A DNA stretch of 64,000 nt. It comes from Streptomyces sp. Act143. GTDB taxonomy: Bacteria; Actinomycetota; Actinomycetes; Streptomycetales; Streptomycetaceae. Both the position numbers and the translations under genes were made by a program. The notes below the pieces were generated by a model, which worked only from the letters and a program-made list of their open reading frames with translations, was not told the DNA's origin and made no database searches. Position 1 is the first letter of the stretch; the number at the start of each line of letters is the position of its first letter. Location of the stretch: contig NZ_QFRX01000001.1 in assembly GCF_003143935.1 (NCBI RefSeq), forward strand, positions 5,055,327 through 5,119,326, read 5' to 3'. This document shows positions 18,938 through 26,417 of the stretch, piece after piece.

Positions 18938-19639
18938 TCACCGCCGTTCGTCGCGGTGCGCGGCCTCCTCCTCGGCCTCCTTGGCCTGCACCTCGGGGTC
19001 GAGAACGGACTGCCCGCTGCCGTCCACCGAGGTCAAACCGCTGGACTCGGGCACCTCCGTCGCGGCGGGCGGCTCGACCAGCCAGTCCGGGTTGGCCTGC
19101 TTGTCCCACCACTTCCAGGCGGCGAAGGCGCCGCCCGCAAGCAGCCCCGCAACCGCCAGCGCCTTCGCGAGACGGCCCGCCCTCGCCCGCCGCGCATGCT
19201 TACGCGTCAGCTTCTCGATCTCCTTCGGCGAGACCTGACCACGCAGCGCGGCCAGCGCGGCCACACCGCGCGCGGCGGCCTCGTCCCTCACGGGCCCGGC
19301 CGCGGCCATGGCCTGCTCGATCCTCGGCTTTGAATAATCGGCGGCCTGCCGGGCAGCCTTACGGGTGCGTTCGGCGGCCTCGTGGGCGGCCTGGTCGACC
19401 TTCGGCGGCACATGCGTGCGGGCCTGTTCCAGACGCGGAGCGACATGCGCGCCGTACTGGACGCGGGCCTGATCGGCCGCCTGCGACACCCTGGGCGCGA
19501 GCCGTACGCGCGCCTCGTGTGCGTAGTGCGCGGCCCTGTCCTTGGCCGTGTCGGCGTAGGGCGCCACCACTTCCGCGGCGTGCAGCACGCTGTCCTTCGC
19601 CGAACCGGTCGCGGCGCGCACGCTGTCGATGCGGGTCAC
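18938..19639 (-). CDS. DUF5324-type protein, alpha-helical, membrane-anchored
   Basis: A 233-residue protein from GTG 19639, which has GGAGGAGG just upstream. The first 120 residues are Ala/Arg/Lys/Glu-rich with 11-residue-like periodicity (AADQARVQYG, AAHEAAERTRKAARQAADYS), as in LEA-like or apolipoprotein-like amphipathic helices. A membrane segment (LAKALAVAGLLAGGAFAAWKWW) follows near residue 165, then a polar, acidic tail ending EEEAAHRDERR. This matches the Streptomyces DUF5324 family next to the cyclophilin gene. The function is unknown; the helices could lie along the membrane or DNA, but nothing decides this. Confidence 0.75.
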   Translation of the reverse strand: MTRIDSVRAATGSAKDSVLHAAEVVAPYADTAKDRAAHYAHEARVRLAPRVSQAADQARVQYGAHVAPRLEQARTHVPPKVDQAAHEAAERTRKAARQAADYSKPRIEQAMAAAGPVRDEAAARGVAALAALRGQVSPKEIEKLTRKHARRARAGRLAKALAVAGLLAGGAFAAWKWWDKQANPDWLVEPPAATEVPESSGLTSVDGSGQSVLDPEVQAKEAEEEAAHRDERR

Positions 19640-19921
19640 GGGAATCCTCCTCCTCGGTGGCGTACGGTAATTCGACTTTCCACCCTTTTACGGATCATGC
19701 ATGCCAACACACGGGGAGGCATGCGAGGGCGGGCATACGGGGCAACGGGAGCTTGTCGTCGACAATGCCACGGATCGCCGACGAGCGCGCCCGGCCCGGG
19801 ACTACTCGGCCCTTTTTCTGTGAACGCCGTCTGAACGACACCTCCACCGAGGCGACGGGCGCCGAACAGCCCGGCCCGTGCGAGGATCGGAGGGTCACAG
19901 AAAGACAACGGAAGGCAGACC

Positions 19922-20455
19922 GTGGCCGAGCAGCTCTACGCCACCCTGAAGACCAACCAAGGCGACATCGAAATCCGGCTGCTGCCGAACCACGCCCCCA
20001 AGACGGTCCGGAACTTCGTCGAGCTCGCCCAGGGCGAGCGTGAGTGGACCCACCCCGCCACCGGCGAGAAGTCCACGAACAAGCTCTACGACGGCACGGT
20101 CTTCCACCGAGTGATCAGCGACTTCATGATCCAGGGCGGCGACCCGCTCGGTGACGGCACCGGCGACCCCGGCTACCAGTTCGAGGACGAGTTCCACCCC
20201 GATCTGCGCTTCGACCGGCCGTACCTCCTGGCCATGGCCAACGCCGGCCCGGGCACCAACGGCTCGCAGTTCTTCATCACCGTCAGCCCCACGACCTGGC
20301 TGAACCGCAAGCACACCATCTTCGGCGAAGTCACCGACGCCGGAAGCCAGAAGGTCGTCGACGCCATCGCCGCCACCCCGACCAACCCCAACACCAACCG
20401 CCCGGTCAACGACATCGTCATCGAGTCCGTCGTCGTGGAGACCCGCGCGAACTGA
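19922..20455 (+). CDS. ppiA: Peptidyl-prolyl cis-trans isomerase, cyclophilin type
   Basis: A 177-residue cyclophilin that catalyses proline isomerisation in protein folding. Active-site signatures are visible: FHRVISDFMIQGGD near residues 63-76, then MANAGPGTNGSQFFIT near 105-120 and WLNRKHTIFGEV near 128. No signal peptide is present, so it is cytoplasmic. The GTG at 19922 has GGAAGG upstream. M. tuberculosis ppiA (Rv0009) has the same relative position after gyrA and the tRNAs. Confidence 0.95.
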   Translation: MAEQLYATLKTNQGDIEIRLLPNHAPKTVRNFVELAQGEREWTHPATGEKSTNKLYDGTVFHRVISDFMIQGGDPLGDGTGDPGYQFEDEFHPDLRFDRPYLLAMANAGPGTNGSQFFITVSPTTWLNRKHTIFGEVTDAGSQKVVDAIAATPTNPNTNRPVNDIVIESVVVETRAN

Positions 20456-20461
20456 CACCCG

Positions 20462-20544
20462 CACCCGCAGGGAACCAACCGGCACCCGCCGGGAACCAAC
20501 CGGCACCCGCGGGGAGTCAACCGGTCCTCGCAGGGAACCAAACG
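20462..20544. repeat. 21-bp tandem repeat after ppiA
   Basis: Four imperfect copies of a 21-bp unit (CACCCGCAGGGAACCAACCG plus G) lie between the ppiA stop and its terminator. Confidence 0.8.
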
Positions 20545-20578
20545 CCCCGCCCATCCGTAAGGATGGACGGGGCGGTTT
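20543..20578 (+). terminator. Terminator after ppiA
   Basis: CCATCC (20551-20556) and GGATGG (20561-20566) around GTAA extend outward after one mismatch through CGCCCCG/CGGGGCG. TTT follows. Confidence 0.75.
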
Positions 20579-20609
20579 CATTGCATACGACGACGTAGGG
20601 GACGACCTC

Positions 20610-21497
20610 ATGGACCAGGCGCCAGGCACCCCACAGCAGGCACAGGGCCTGCCCGGCTGCTACCGCCACCCCGACCGCGAGACCGGCATCCGCTGCACCC
20701 GCTGCGAACGCCCCATCTGCCCCGAATGCATGGTCAACGCCTCCGTCGGCTTCCAGTGCCCCGACTGCGTCCGCAACGGCTCCGGCACCGGCCACGCCCC
20801 GGACGCGACGATGCCGCGCACACTCGCCGGCGGCGCCGTCGCGACCGACCCACGGCTCGTCACCAAGATCCTCATCGGCCTGTGCCTCGCCGCGTACTTC
20901 GTCCAGCTCTCCGTCGGCGACCGCTTCACCGACAGCTTCGACCTCATCGGACGTGCCTACGTCCCGATCCTGGGCGACGTCGAAGGCGTGGCCGAGGGCC
21001 AGTGGTACCGACTGCTGACCGCGATGTTCCTGCACGGCAGCTACATCCACATCCTCTTCAACATGCTCAGCCTCTGGTGGATCGGCGGCCCCCTCGAGGC
21101 GGCCCTCGGCCGCGCCCGCTACCTCGCGCTCTACTTCGTCTCCGGCCTCGCCGGCAGCGCGCTCACCTACCTGCTCGCCGCCCCCAACCAGCCCTCGCTC
21201 GGCGCGTCCGGCGCCATCTTCGGCCTCTTCGGCGCCACGGCCATCCTCATGCGCCGGCTCCAGTACGACATGAGGCCGGTGATCGCCCTGCTGGTGATCA
21301 ACCTGATCTTCACCTTCGGCTGGGCCAACATCTCCTGGCAGGCCCACATCGGCGGCCTGGTCGGCGGCGTCGTCATCGGCTACGCCATGGTCCACGCCCC
21401 GCGCGAGCGCCGCGCCCTCGTCCAGTACGGCACCTGCGCGGTCGTCCTCGTCGCGGTCGTCGTCATGACTCTGCTGAGGACAGGGCAGCTCACCTGA
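20610..21497 (+). CDS. Rhomboid family intramembrane serine protease with zinc-ribbon N-terminus
   Basis: A 295-residue membrane protease. The N-terminal 60 residues carry a B-box-like zinc-binding cluster (CYRHPDRETGIRCTRCERPICPEC, then CPDC). Six or more helices follow. The rhomboid signatures are HGSYIHILFNMLSLWW, the catalytic serine in GASGAIFG and the catalytic histidine in WQAHIGGLVGG. Such enzymes cleave membrane proteins within the bilayer. M. tuberculosis carries rhomboids but not at this exact slot. ATG 20610 follows GGGGACGACC. The natural substrate is unknown. Confidence 0.92.
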   Translation: MDQAPGTPQQAQGLPGCYRHPDRETGIRCTRCERPICPECMVNASVGFQCPDCVRNGSGTGHAPDATMPRTLAGGAVATDPRLVTKILIGLCLAAYFVQLSVGDRFTDSFDLIGRAYVPILGDVEGVAEGQWYRLLTAMFLHGSYIHILFNMLSLWWIGGPLEAALGRARYLALYFVSGLAGSALTYLLAAPNQPSLGASGAIFGLFGATAILMRRLQYDMRPVIALLVINLIFTFGWANISWQAHIGGLVGGVVIGYAMVHAPRERRALVQYGTCAVVLVAVVVMTLLRTGQLT

Positions 21498-21512
21498 GCT
21501 CGGAAAGGCCAG

Positions 21513-21731
21513 TTGTCCACAGCGGGTGGCGAATCTTGTGCACAGTGTGCGCGAACAACTGTGCCCCCTGTCGCTGACCCGTGTTTTCGCAGGTCAGGCA
21601 GGGGGCGAACAGGCTTACGGAGGCTGGTGTGGCAGTCGTACCGGCGTCAACCCTCTGTGAGTTATCCACAGATCGTCGTTCTTTTGTCCCCAGGCACCCT
21701 GTGGATATTTTTGCGATCTGTGGATAACTCA
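21513..21731. promoter_or_regulatory. DnaA-box cluster with an 18-bp inverted repeat upstream of crgA
   Basis: Boxes seen are TTGTCCACA at 21513-21521 (perfect for Streptomyces), TTGTGCACA at 21536-21544 (one mismatch), TTATCCACA at 21662-21670, ATATCCACA on the minus strand at 21700-21708, and TTATCCACA on the minus strand at 21719-21727. The two perfect TTATCCACA boxes form the core of an 18-bp perfect inverted repeat (21658-21675 with 21714-21731). The cluster fills the region between the rhomboid gene and the end of crgA. Confidence 0.85.
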
Positions 21732-21751
21732 GCGAACAGCTTGGGGCAGAG

Positions 21752-22006
21752 CTACTTCCACTGCGTGGAGACGCCGAATCCGGCGGCGATGAAGCCGAAG
21801 CCGACCACGATGTTCCAGTTGTCCAGCGCGTCGATGGGCAGCGAGCCGTCGGTCACGTAGAAGACGACGATCCAGGCCAGCCCGATGACGAACAGGGCCA
21901 GCATGACCGGCGCGACCCAGGCGCGGCTGTTCAGCTTGATGCTGGTGGCCTGCTTCGCCGGCGGCGGCGTGTAATCGGCCTTCTTGCGGATACGTGACTT
22001 CGGCAC
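21752..22006 (-). CDS. crgA: Cell division protein CrgA
   Basis: An 84-residue membrane protein (GTG 22006, AGGAGA upstream) with the CrgA signature. It begins VPKSRIRKKADYTPPP, has a first helix (WVAPVMLALFVIGLAWIVVFYV), a short outer loop (DGSLPIDALDNWN) and a second helix (IVVGFGFIAAGFGVS), and ends TQWK. In S. coelicolor CrgA coordinates growth with septation and restrains FtsZ ring formation during sporulation; in mycobacteria it binds FtsZ, FtsQ and PBPs. Its reading direction opposes the flanking genes. Its 3' end abuts the DnaA-box inverted repeat. Confidence 0.97.
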   Translation of the reverse strand: MPKSRIRKKADYTPPPAKQATSIKLNSRAWVAPVMLALFVIGLAWIVVFYVTDGSLPIDALDNWNIVVGFGFIAAGFGVSTQWK

Positions 22007-22147
22007 GAGGGTCTCTCCTGTCGATGCGCTGCGTGGCCGCGCAGGTAGCTGGGTCGGGCTCGGGGCAGCGTACAAGGGGACACTGAGTGCTCCCCCGGGC
22101 GTCCGTTAGCGTAGTGCTTCCGCGGCGCCGAAGGAGATAAGGGTACG

Positions 22148-22927
22148 TTGAGCAATTCTGCCAACCCCCAGGGGATGGATTCCACCCCTGCCCGCAGCCG
22201 ACGTTTCCGGCCCGTGCGGCTGCTCACGGTGGCCGTCTTCGCCCTCGCGGGGCTCATCTTCTTCACCAGCTTCAACACGGCCAAGGGCACCAACATCCGT
22301 ACGGATGCCTCGCTGCTGAAGCTGTCCGACCTGATCCTGGAGCGCAGCCACAAGAACGGCCAACTCGACGAGTCCAACGGCGCGCTGCGCGACGACGTGG
22401 AGGCGCTGGCGGAGCGGGACGACGGTTCGACCAAGGCCGAGGACGAGAAGCTCACGGCCCTGGAGGAGAAGGCGGGCACGCAGCCGCTGAAGGGTCAGGC
22501 GATCAGCGTCACGCTCAACGACGCCCCGCCGGACGCGACGGCCAAGCTGCCCGGCTATCCCGAGCCCCAGCCCGACTACCTGGTCATCCACCAGCAGGAC
22601 CTCCAGGCCGTGGTGAACGCGCTGTGGCAGGGCGGCGCCCAGGGCATCAAGGTCATGGACCAGCGGCTGATCTCCACCAGCGCCGTGCGCTGCGTGGGCA
22701 ACACGCTGATCCTCCAGGGCCGGGTCTACTCACCGCCGTACAAGATCACGGCGGTCGGGGACCCGGAGAAGCTGAAGCAGTCGCTGGCCGCCAGCAAGGC
22801 CATCCAGAACTACATGGTCTACGTCAATGTCTACGGGCTCGGATGGAAAGTCGAGGACGACGGCGCAGTGACTCTGCCCGGCTACTCGGGCACAGTGGAT
22901 CTGCAATACGCCAAGCCCGTGGAGTAG
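22148..22927 (+). CDS. DUF881 family protein
   Basis: A 259-residue protein from TTG 22148, with AAGGAGA upstream; ATG 22175 is an alternative. It has one N-terminal membrane helix (LLTVAVFALAGLIFFTS), a coiled-coil-like segment (LLKLSDLILERSHKNGQLDESNGAL), and the conserved DUF881 domain: QAISVTLNDAPP, VIHQQDLQAVVNALWQGGAQGIKVMDQRLISTSAVRCVGNTL, then VNVYGLGWKV. The family sits beside crgA and pabA across actinobacteria and resembles DivIVA-linked and sporulation-associated proteins. The biochemical role is unknown. Confidence 0.88.
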   Translation: MSNSANPQGMDSTPARSRRFRPVRLLTVAVFALAGLIFFTSFNTAKGTNIRTDASLLKLSDLILERSHKNGQLDESNGALRDDVEALAERDDGSTKAEDEKLTALEEKAGTQPLKGQAISVTLNDAPPDATAKLPGYPEPQPDYLVIHQQDLQAVVNALWQGGAQGIKVMDQRLISTSAVRCVGNTLILQGRVYSPPYKITAVGDPEKLKQSLAASKAIQNYMVYVNVYGLGWKVEDDGAVTLPGYSGTVDLQYAKPVE

Positions 22928-22974
22928 GTCCTCGTTGGCCCCCGTGGGTCCTCGCAGGTCTTCTGGAGCGGCCG

Positions 22975-23676
22975 GTGCGCGTACGTCTCGTCGTCAGGAC
23001 CCTCAGCGAACTCTGCATCACGGTCGGCGCGGTCATCGTTCTCTTCGTGGTCTACGTGCTCTTCTGGACCGGTGTGAAGGCCGATGACGTCATGGGCGAG
23101 CAGATCGACCAGCTCCAGGAGCAGTGGTCGAAGGGGCATGCGGAGCAGCCGAAGGCCACCGGGGGTGCCGAGTCCGCCACGAGTCCGCCCGCTGCCGCGC
23201 CGTACAAGAGCGGCAAGCCGTTCGCGATCATGTACATCCCGCGTCTTGGTTTCACGTGGAACAAGCCGGTGCTGGAGGGCACGGCGGTCGGCACCTTGAA
23301 GAAGGGCCTCGGGCACTACGCGCGCACCTCGCAGCTGGGCGAGGAGGGCAACTTCTCGGTGGCGGGGCACCGGCGGACGTACGGCGACCCCTTCAAGGAC
23401 TTCCCGAAGCTGCGGCGCGGCGATGCGGTGGTGCTGACGGACGGGACGACCTGGTTCACGTATCGGATCGACAAAGGGCCCTACAAAACCGTTCCCACGG
23501 ACGTTGAGGTGATCGATCCTGTGCCACGTAAATCCGGGTACACGCGGTCGGGCCGCTACCTCACCCTGACCACGTGCGATCCGGAGTGGGGTCACAGCCA
23601 CCGCCTGATCGTGTGGGCGCATCTGGACTCCACACAGCCCGTGGAGGCAGGGAAACCGGAGGCGCTGCGCCGTTAG
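22975..23676 (+). CDS. Class E sortase (first of three)
   Basis: A 233-residue transpeptidase from GTG 22975. An N-terminal membrane helix (ELCITVGAVIVLFVVYVLFWTGV) precedes the sortase beta-barrel. Active-site residues are visible: His in FSVAGHRRTYG, Cys in LTLTTCDPEW and Arg in HRLIVWAHL. Class E enzymes attach proteins with LAXTG-type signals to peptidoglycan. The gene contains a near-parS sequence at 23249-23262. It precedes the small membrane gene and pabA. It is distinct from the SrtE1/SrtE2 pair downstream, and its substrates are unknown. Confidence 0.9.
   Translation: MRVRLVVRTLSELCITVGAVIVLFVVYVLFWTGVKADDVMGEQIDQLQEQWSKGHAEQPKATGGAESATSPPAAAPYKSGKPFAIMYIPRLGFTWNKPVLEGTAVGTLKKGLGHYARTSQLGEEGNFSVAGHRRTYGDPFKDFPKLRRGDAVVLTDGTTWFTYRIDKGPYKTVPTDVEVIDPVPRKSGYTRSGRYLTLTTCDPEWGHSHRLIVWAHLDSTQPVEAGKPEALRR
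23249..23262. other. Near-parS site inside the sortase gene (13 of 14)
   Basis: GTTTCACGTGGAAC differs from parS at one position. The mismatch corresponds to a variant (GTTCCACGTGAAAC on the other strand) found among functional parS sites in other bacteria, but ParB binding here is not shown. Confidence 0.55.
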
Positions 23677-23729
23677 TCTGTTGGCTGTACGGCGTGAGTC
23701 TGGTGCCGTGGTGCGACGGAAGGGACGGC

Positions 23730-23891
23730 ATGTACGGCTGGATCTGGCGGCATCTGCCGGGGAACGCAGGGGTGAAGGCGCTGCTCTCACTCCTGCTGGT
23801 GCTTGCTGTGGTCTACGTCCTGTTCCAGTACGTCTTCCCGTGGGCCGAGCCGCTGCTGCCCTTCAACGATGTGACGGTGGACAACCAGTGA
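23730..23891 (+). CDS. Small single-pass membrane protein
   Basis: A 53-residue protein from ATG 23730, with GGAAGGGA upstream. The start MYGWIWRHLPGNAG leads into a membrane helix (VKALLSLLLVLAVVYVLFQYVF) and a short tail ending PFNDVTVDNQ. It is conserved at this spot in Streptomyces between the sortase and pabA genes. Its stop overlaps the pabA GTG start (GTGA), which indicates translational coupling. Function unknown. Confidence 0.82.
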   Translation: MYGWIWRHLPGNAGVKALLSLLLVLAVVYVLFQYVFPWAEPLLPFNDVTVDNQ

Positions 23892-24526
23892 GTGCGCGGA
23901 TTCTCGTCGTCGACAACTACGACAGCTTCGTCTTCAACCTGGTGCAGTACCTGTACCAGCTGGGCGCCGAGTGCGAGGTGCTGCGCAACGACGAGGTGTC
24001 GACGGCGCACGCCCAGGACGGCTTCGACGGCGTGCTGCTGTCGCCGGGTCCGGGGACGCCGGAGGAGGCGGGCGTCTGCATCGAGATGGTCCGCCACTGC
24101 GCGGCGACCGGCGTGCCGGTGTTCGGCGTCTGCCTGGGCATGCAGTCGATGCAGGTGGCGTACGGCGGTGTGGTGGACCGCGCTCCGGAGCTGCTGCACG
24201 GCAAGACGTCACTGGTGGAGCACGAGGGCAAGGGTGTCTTCGCGGGCCTGCCGAGCCCGTTCACGGCCACCCGCTACCACTCCCTCGCGGCGGAGCCGGG
24301 AACGGTCCCGGCCGAGCTGGAGGTGACTGCCCGGACCCACGACGGCATCATCATGGGCCTGCGGCACCGCGAACTGCCCGTCGAGGGCGTCCAGTTCCAC
24401 CCCGAGTCGGTGCTCACCGAGCACGGTCACCTGATGCTGGCCAACTGGCTGGTGGAGTGCGGGGACCAGGGTGCGGTGGCGCGATCTGCGGGGCTGGCCC
24501 CGGTGGTGGGCAGGGCCACGGCGTGA
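23888..24526 (+). CDS. pabA: Aminodeoxychorismate/anthranilate synthase glutamine amidotransferase subunit
   Basis: A 212-residue class I glutamine amidotransferase (GTG 23888) that supplies ammonia to a chorismate-using partner for folate (p-aminobenzoate) or tryptophan synthesis. The triad is visible: nucleophile Cys in GVCLGMQ near residue 80, and His-Pro-Glu in QFHPESVLTEHG near 168. The oxyanion motif SPGPGTPEEAG is near residue 50. M. tuberculosis has trpG (Rv0013) at the same position beside pknB. The partner synthase is not in the window, so PabA versus TrpG cannot be decided. The start overlaps the preceding stop and its stop overlaps the next start. Confidence 0.9.
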   Translation: MSARILVVDNYDSFVFNLVQYLYQLGAECEVLRNDEVSTAHAQDGFDGVLLSPGPGTPEEAGVCIEMVRHCAATGVPVFGVCLGMQSMQVAYGGVVDRAPELLHGKTSLVEHEGKGVFAGLPSPFTATRYHSLAAEPGTVPAELEVTARTHDGIIMGLRHRELPVEGVQFHPESVLTEHGHLMLANWLVECGDQGAVARSAGLAPVVGRATA

Positions 24527-25566
24527 CCGCACTGCGCCCCGAGCGCGAGTCGGAGGCCTCGTACGGGGAGCAGCAGCCGTACGAGTCCTACGAGCCTTAT
24601 GTGCCGCCCGCCGACGATGAGACGGTGGCACTCAGGCTCTCCGACCTGTCGGAGCGAATAGGTGCGCCTACGTCTGAGGCCACATCGCCCTCTGGCGCCT
24701 CGTCCGCAACAGGAGCCACCGGAAGCCCCACGGGTGGCCGTGCGGCCCGCAGAAAGGCCGCCAAGCGGCGTGGCGGGCGTCATGGGGCCGGAGCGAGGCC
24801 CTCCACGGAGCCGGCGGAGGACGGGGATTCCCCGGACGGCTCCGCCGCGCCCCTCTCCCGCGTCGAGGCGCGCCGACGGGCGAAGGCCCGCAAACCCAGC
24901 CCCGCGGTGCTCGCCAGCCGCGCGATCGGTGAGGTGTTCATCACCACCGGTGTGCTGATGCTGCTGTTCGTCACCTACCAGTTGTGGTGGACGAACGTCC
25001 GGGCGCACGCGCAGGCCGGCAAGGAGGCGAGCAACCTCCAGGAGGAGTGGGAGAGCGGGAAGCGGGCGCCGGGCGAGTTCGAGCCGGGCCAGGGTTTCGC
25101 CCTTCTCCACATCCCGAAGCTGGACGTGGTCGTGCCGATCGCCGAGGGCGTGAGCAACAAGAAGGTGCTCGACCGGGGCATGGTGGGCCACTACTCGGAA
25201 GGCGCGCTGAAGACGGCGATGCCGAGCGCGAAGACCGGCAACTTCGGCCTCGCGGGCCACCGCAACACGCACGGCGAGCCGTTCCGTTACATCAACCGGC
25301 TGGCCAAGGGCGACGAGATAGTCGTGGAGACCCAGGACGACTATTACGTGTACAAGATGACGTCGTCGCTTCCGGTGACGTCGCCGAGCAACACGAGCGT
25401 GCTGAACCCGGTGCCGCCGCAGTCCGGTTTCAAGGAACCCGGCCGCTACATCACCCTCACCACCTGCACGCCGGAGTTCACCAGCAAGTACCGGTTGATC
25501 GTCTGGGGCAAGATGGTCGAGGAACGGCCGCGCAGCAAGGGCAAGCCGGATGCGCTCGTCAATTAA
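24523..25566 (+). CDS. srtE1: Class E sortase, SrtE1-like
   Basis: A 347-residue sortase from GTG 24523, overlapping the pabA stop. A long cytoplasmic N-terminus of about 130 residues, acidic then very basic (ARRKAAKRRGGRHG), precedes the membrane helix (AIGEVFITTGVLMLLFVTYQLWW). The catalytic domain carries His in FGLAGHRNTHG, Cys in ITLTTCTPEF and Arg in YRLIVWGKM. In S. coelicolor two neighbouring class E sortases, SrtE1 and SrtE2, anchor the long chaplins and are needed for normal aerial growth. The order pabA-sortase-sortase-pknB agrees with this assignment, which rests on synteny. Confidence 0.9.
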   Translation: MTALRPERESEASYGEQQPYESYEPYVPPADDETVALRLSDLSERIGAPTSEATSPSGASSATGATGSPTGGRAARRKAAKRRGGRHGAGARPSTEPAEDGDSPDGSAAPLSRVEARRRAKARKPSPAVLASRAIGEVFITTGVLMLLFVTYQLWWTNVRAHAQAGKEASNLQEEWESGKRAPGEFEPGQGFALLHIPKLDVVVPIAEGVSNKKVLDRGMVGHYSEGALKTAMPSAKTGNFGLAGHRNTHGEPFRYINRLAKGDEIVVETQDDYYVYKMTSSLPVTSPSNTSVLNPVPPQSGFKEPGRYITLTTCTPEFTSKYRLIVWGKMVEERPRSKGKPDALVN

Positions 25567-25580
25567 GGGCAGATGACCAA

Positions 25581-26321
25581 GTGGCAGCCACCACCGACCA
25601 CCAGGAGCACACCGACTCCATGCCTCCCGCTCCGCGCCGCCGCCGCGGCATGGGCCGGGTCGCGATGGCGATCAGTGTCTTCGGTGAACTCCTCATCACA
25701 GCGGGCCTGGTGCTGGGCCTGTTCGTCGTCTACTCCCTGTGGTGGACGAACGTCATCGCCGACCGCGCGGCCGACAAACAGGCCGACAAGGTCCGCGACA
25801 ACTGGGCGCAGGACACGGGCCCGGGTGCCCTGGACACGAAGAACGGCATCGGCTTCCTGCACGTCCCGGCGATGAAGAACGGCGAGGTCCTGGTCGAGAA
25901 GGGCACGTCGACGAAGATCCTCAACGATGGTGTGGCGGGCTACTACACGGACCCGGTGAAGGCGACGCTCCCGTCGTCCGGCAAGGACGGCAACTTCTCC
26001 CTGGCCGCCCACCGCGACGGCCACGGCGCCAAGTTCCACAACATCGACAAGATCGAGAAGGGCGACCCGATCGTCTTCGAGACGAAGGACAAGTGGTACG
26101 TCTACAAGGCGTACGCGATCCTCCCGGAGACGTCCAAGTACAACGTCAAGGTCCTGGGCGCCATCCCGAAGGAGTCGGGCAAGAAGAAGGCCGGCAAGTA
26201 CATCACGCTGACGACCTGCACGCCGGTGTACACGTCCCGGTACCGGTATGTGGTGTGGGGGGAGCTGGTGCGGGTGGAGAAGGTGGACGGGGAGCGGACG
26301 TTGCCGAAGGAACTGCGTTGA
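25581..26321 (+). CDS. srtE2: Class E sortase, SrtE2-like
   Basis: A 246-residue sortase from GTG 25581. A short basic N-terminus (APRRRRGMGRVAM) leads into the membrane helix (VFGELLITAGLVLGLFVVYSLWW). The catalytic residues are His in FSLAAHRDGHG, Cys in ITLTTCTPVY and Arg in RYRYVVWGEL. The shared LWWTNV segment after the helix and the similar core suggest that it arose by duplication with the upstream sortase. It starts 14 bp after srtE1, so the two are probably cotranscribed and share substrates. Confidence 0.9.
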   Translation: MAATTDHQEHTDSMPPAPRRRRGMGRVAMAISVFGELLITAGLVLGLFVVYSLWWTNVIADRAADKQADKVRDNWAQDTGPGALDTKNGIGFLHVPAMKNGEVLVEKGTSTKILNDGVAGYYTDPVKATLPSSGKDGNFSLAAHRDGHGAKFHNIDKIEKGDPIVFETKDKWYVYKAYAILPETSKYNVKVLGAIPKESGKKKAGKYITLTTCTPVYTSRYRYVVWGELVRVEKVDGERTLPKELR

Positions 26322-26402
26322 CTGAGGTCCTTTGAGGGCCTCAGTCGCCTAGCATGACGGAGGTCCGAAGCCGCAACTACTCTTTGCGGCTTCGGGCCCT
26401 TT
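26321..26402 (+). terminator. Double terminator after srtE2
   Basis: A 10-bp hairpin (26321-26330 with 26336-26345) is followed by a second with CCGAAGCCGCAA (26365-26376) and TTGCGGCTTCGG (26384-26395), then CCCTTTT. Confidence 0.9.
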
Positions 26403-26417
26403 TGCGTCACGCCGTAC

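Noticed and set aside
18608..19333. Plus-strand open frame across the parS region and the DUF5324 gene
   Set aside because: It runs antisense to a gene with a good ribosome site and a terminator, and has no domain of its own.
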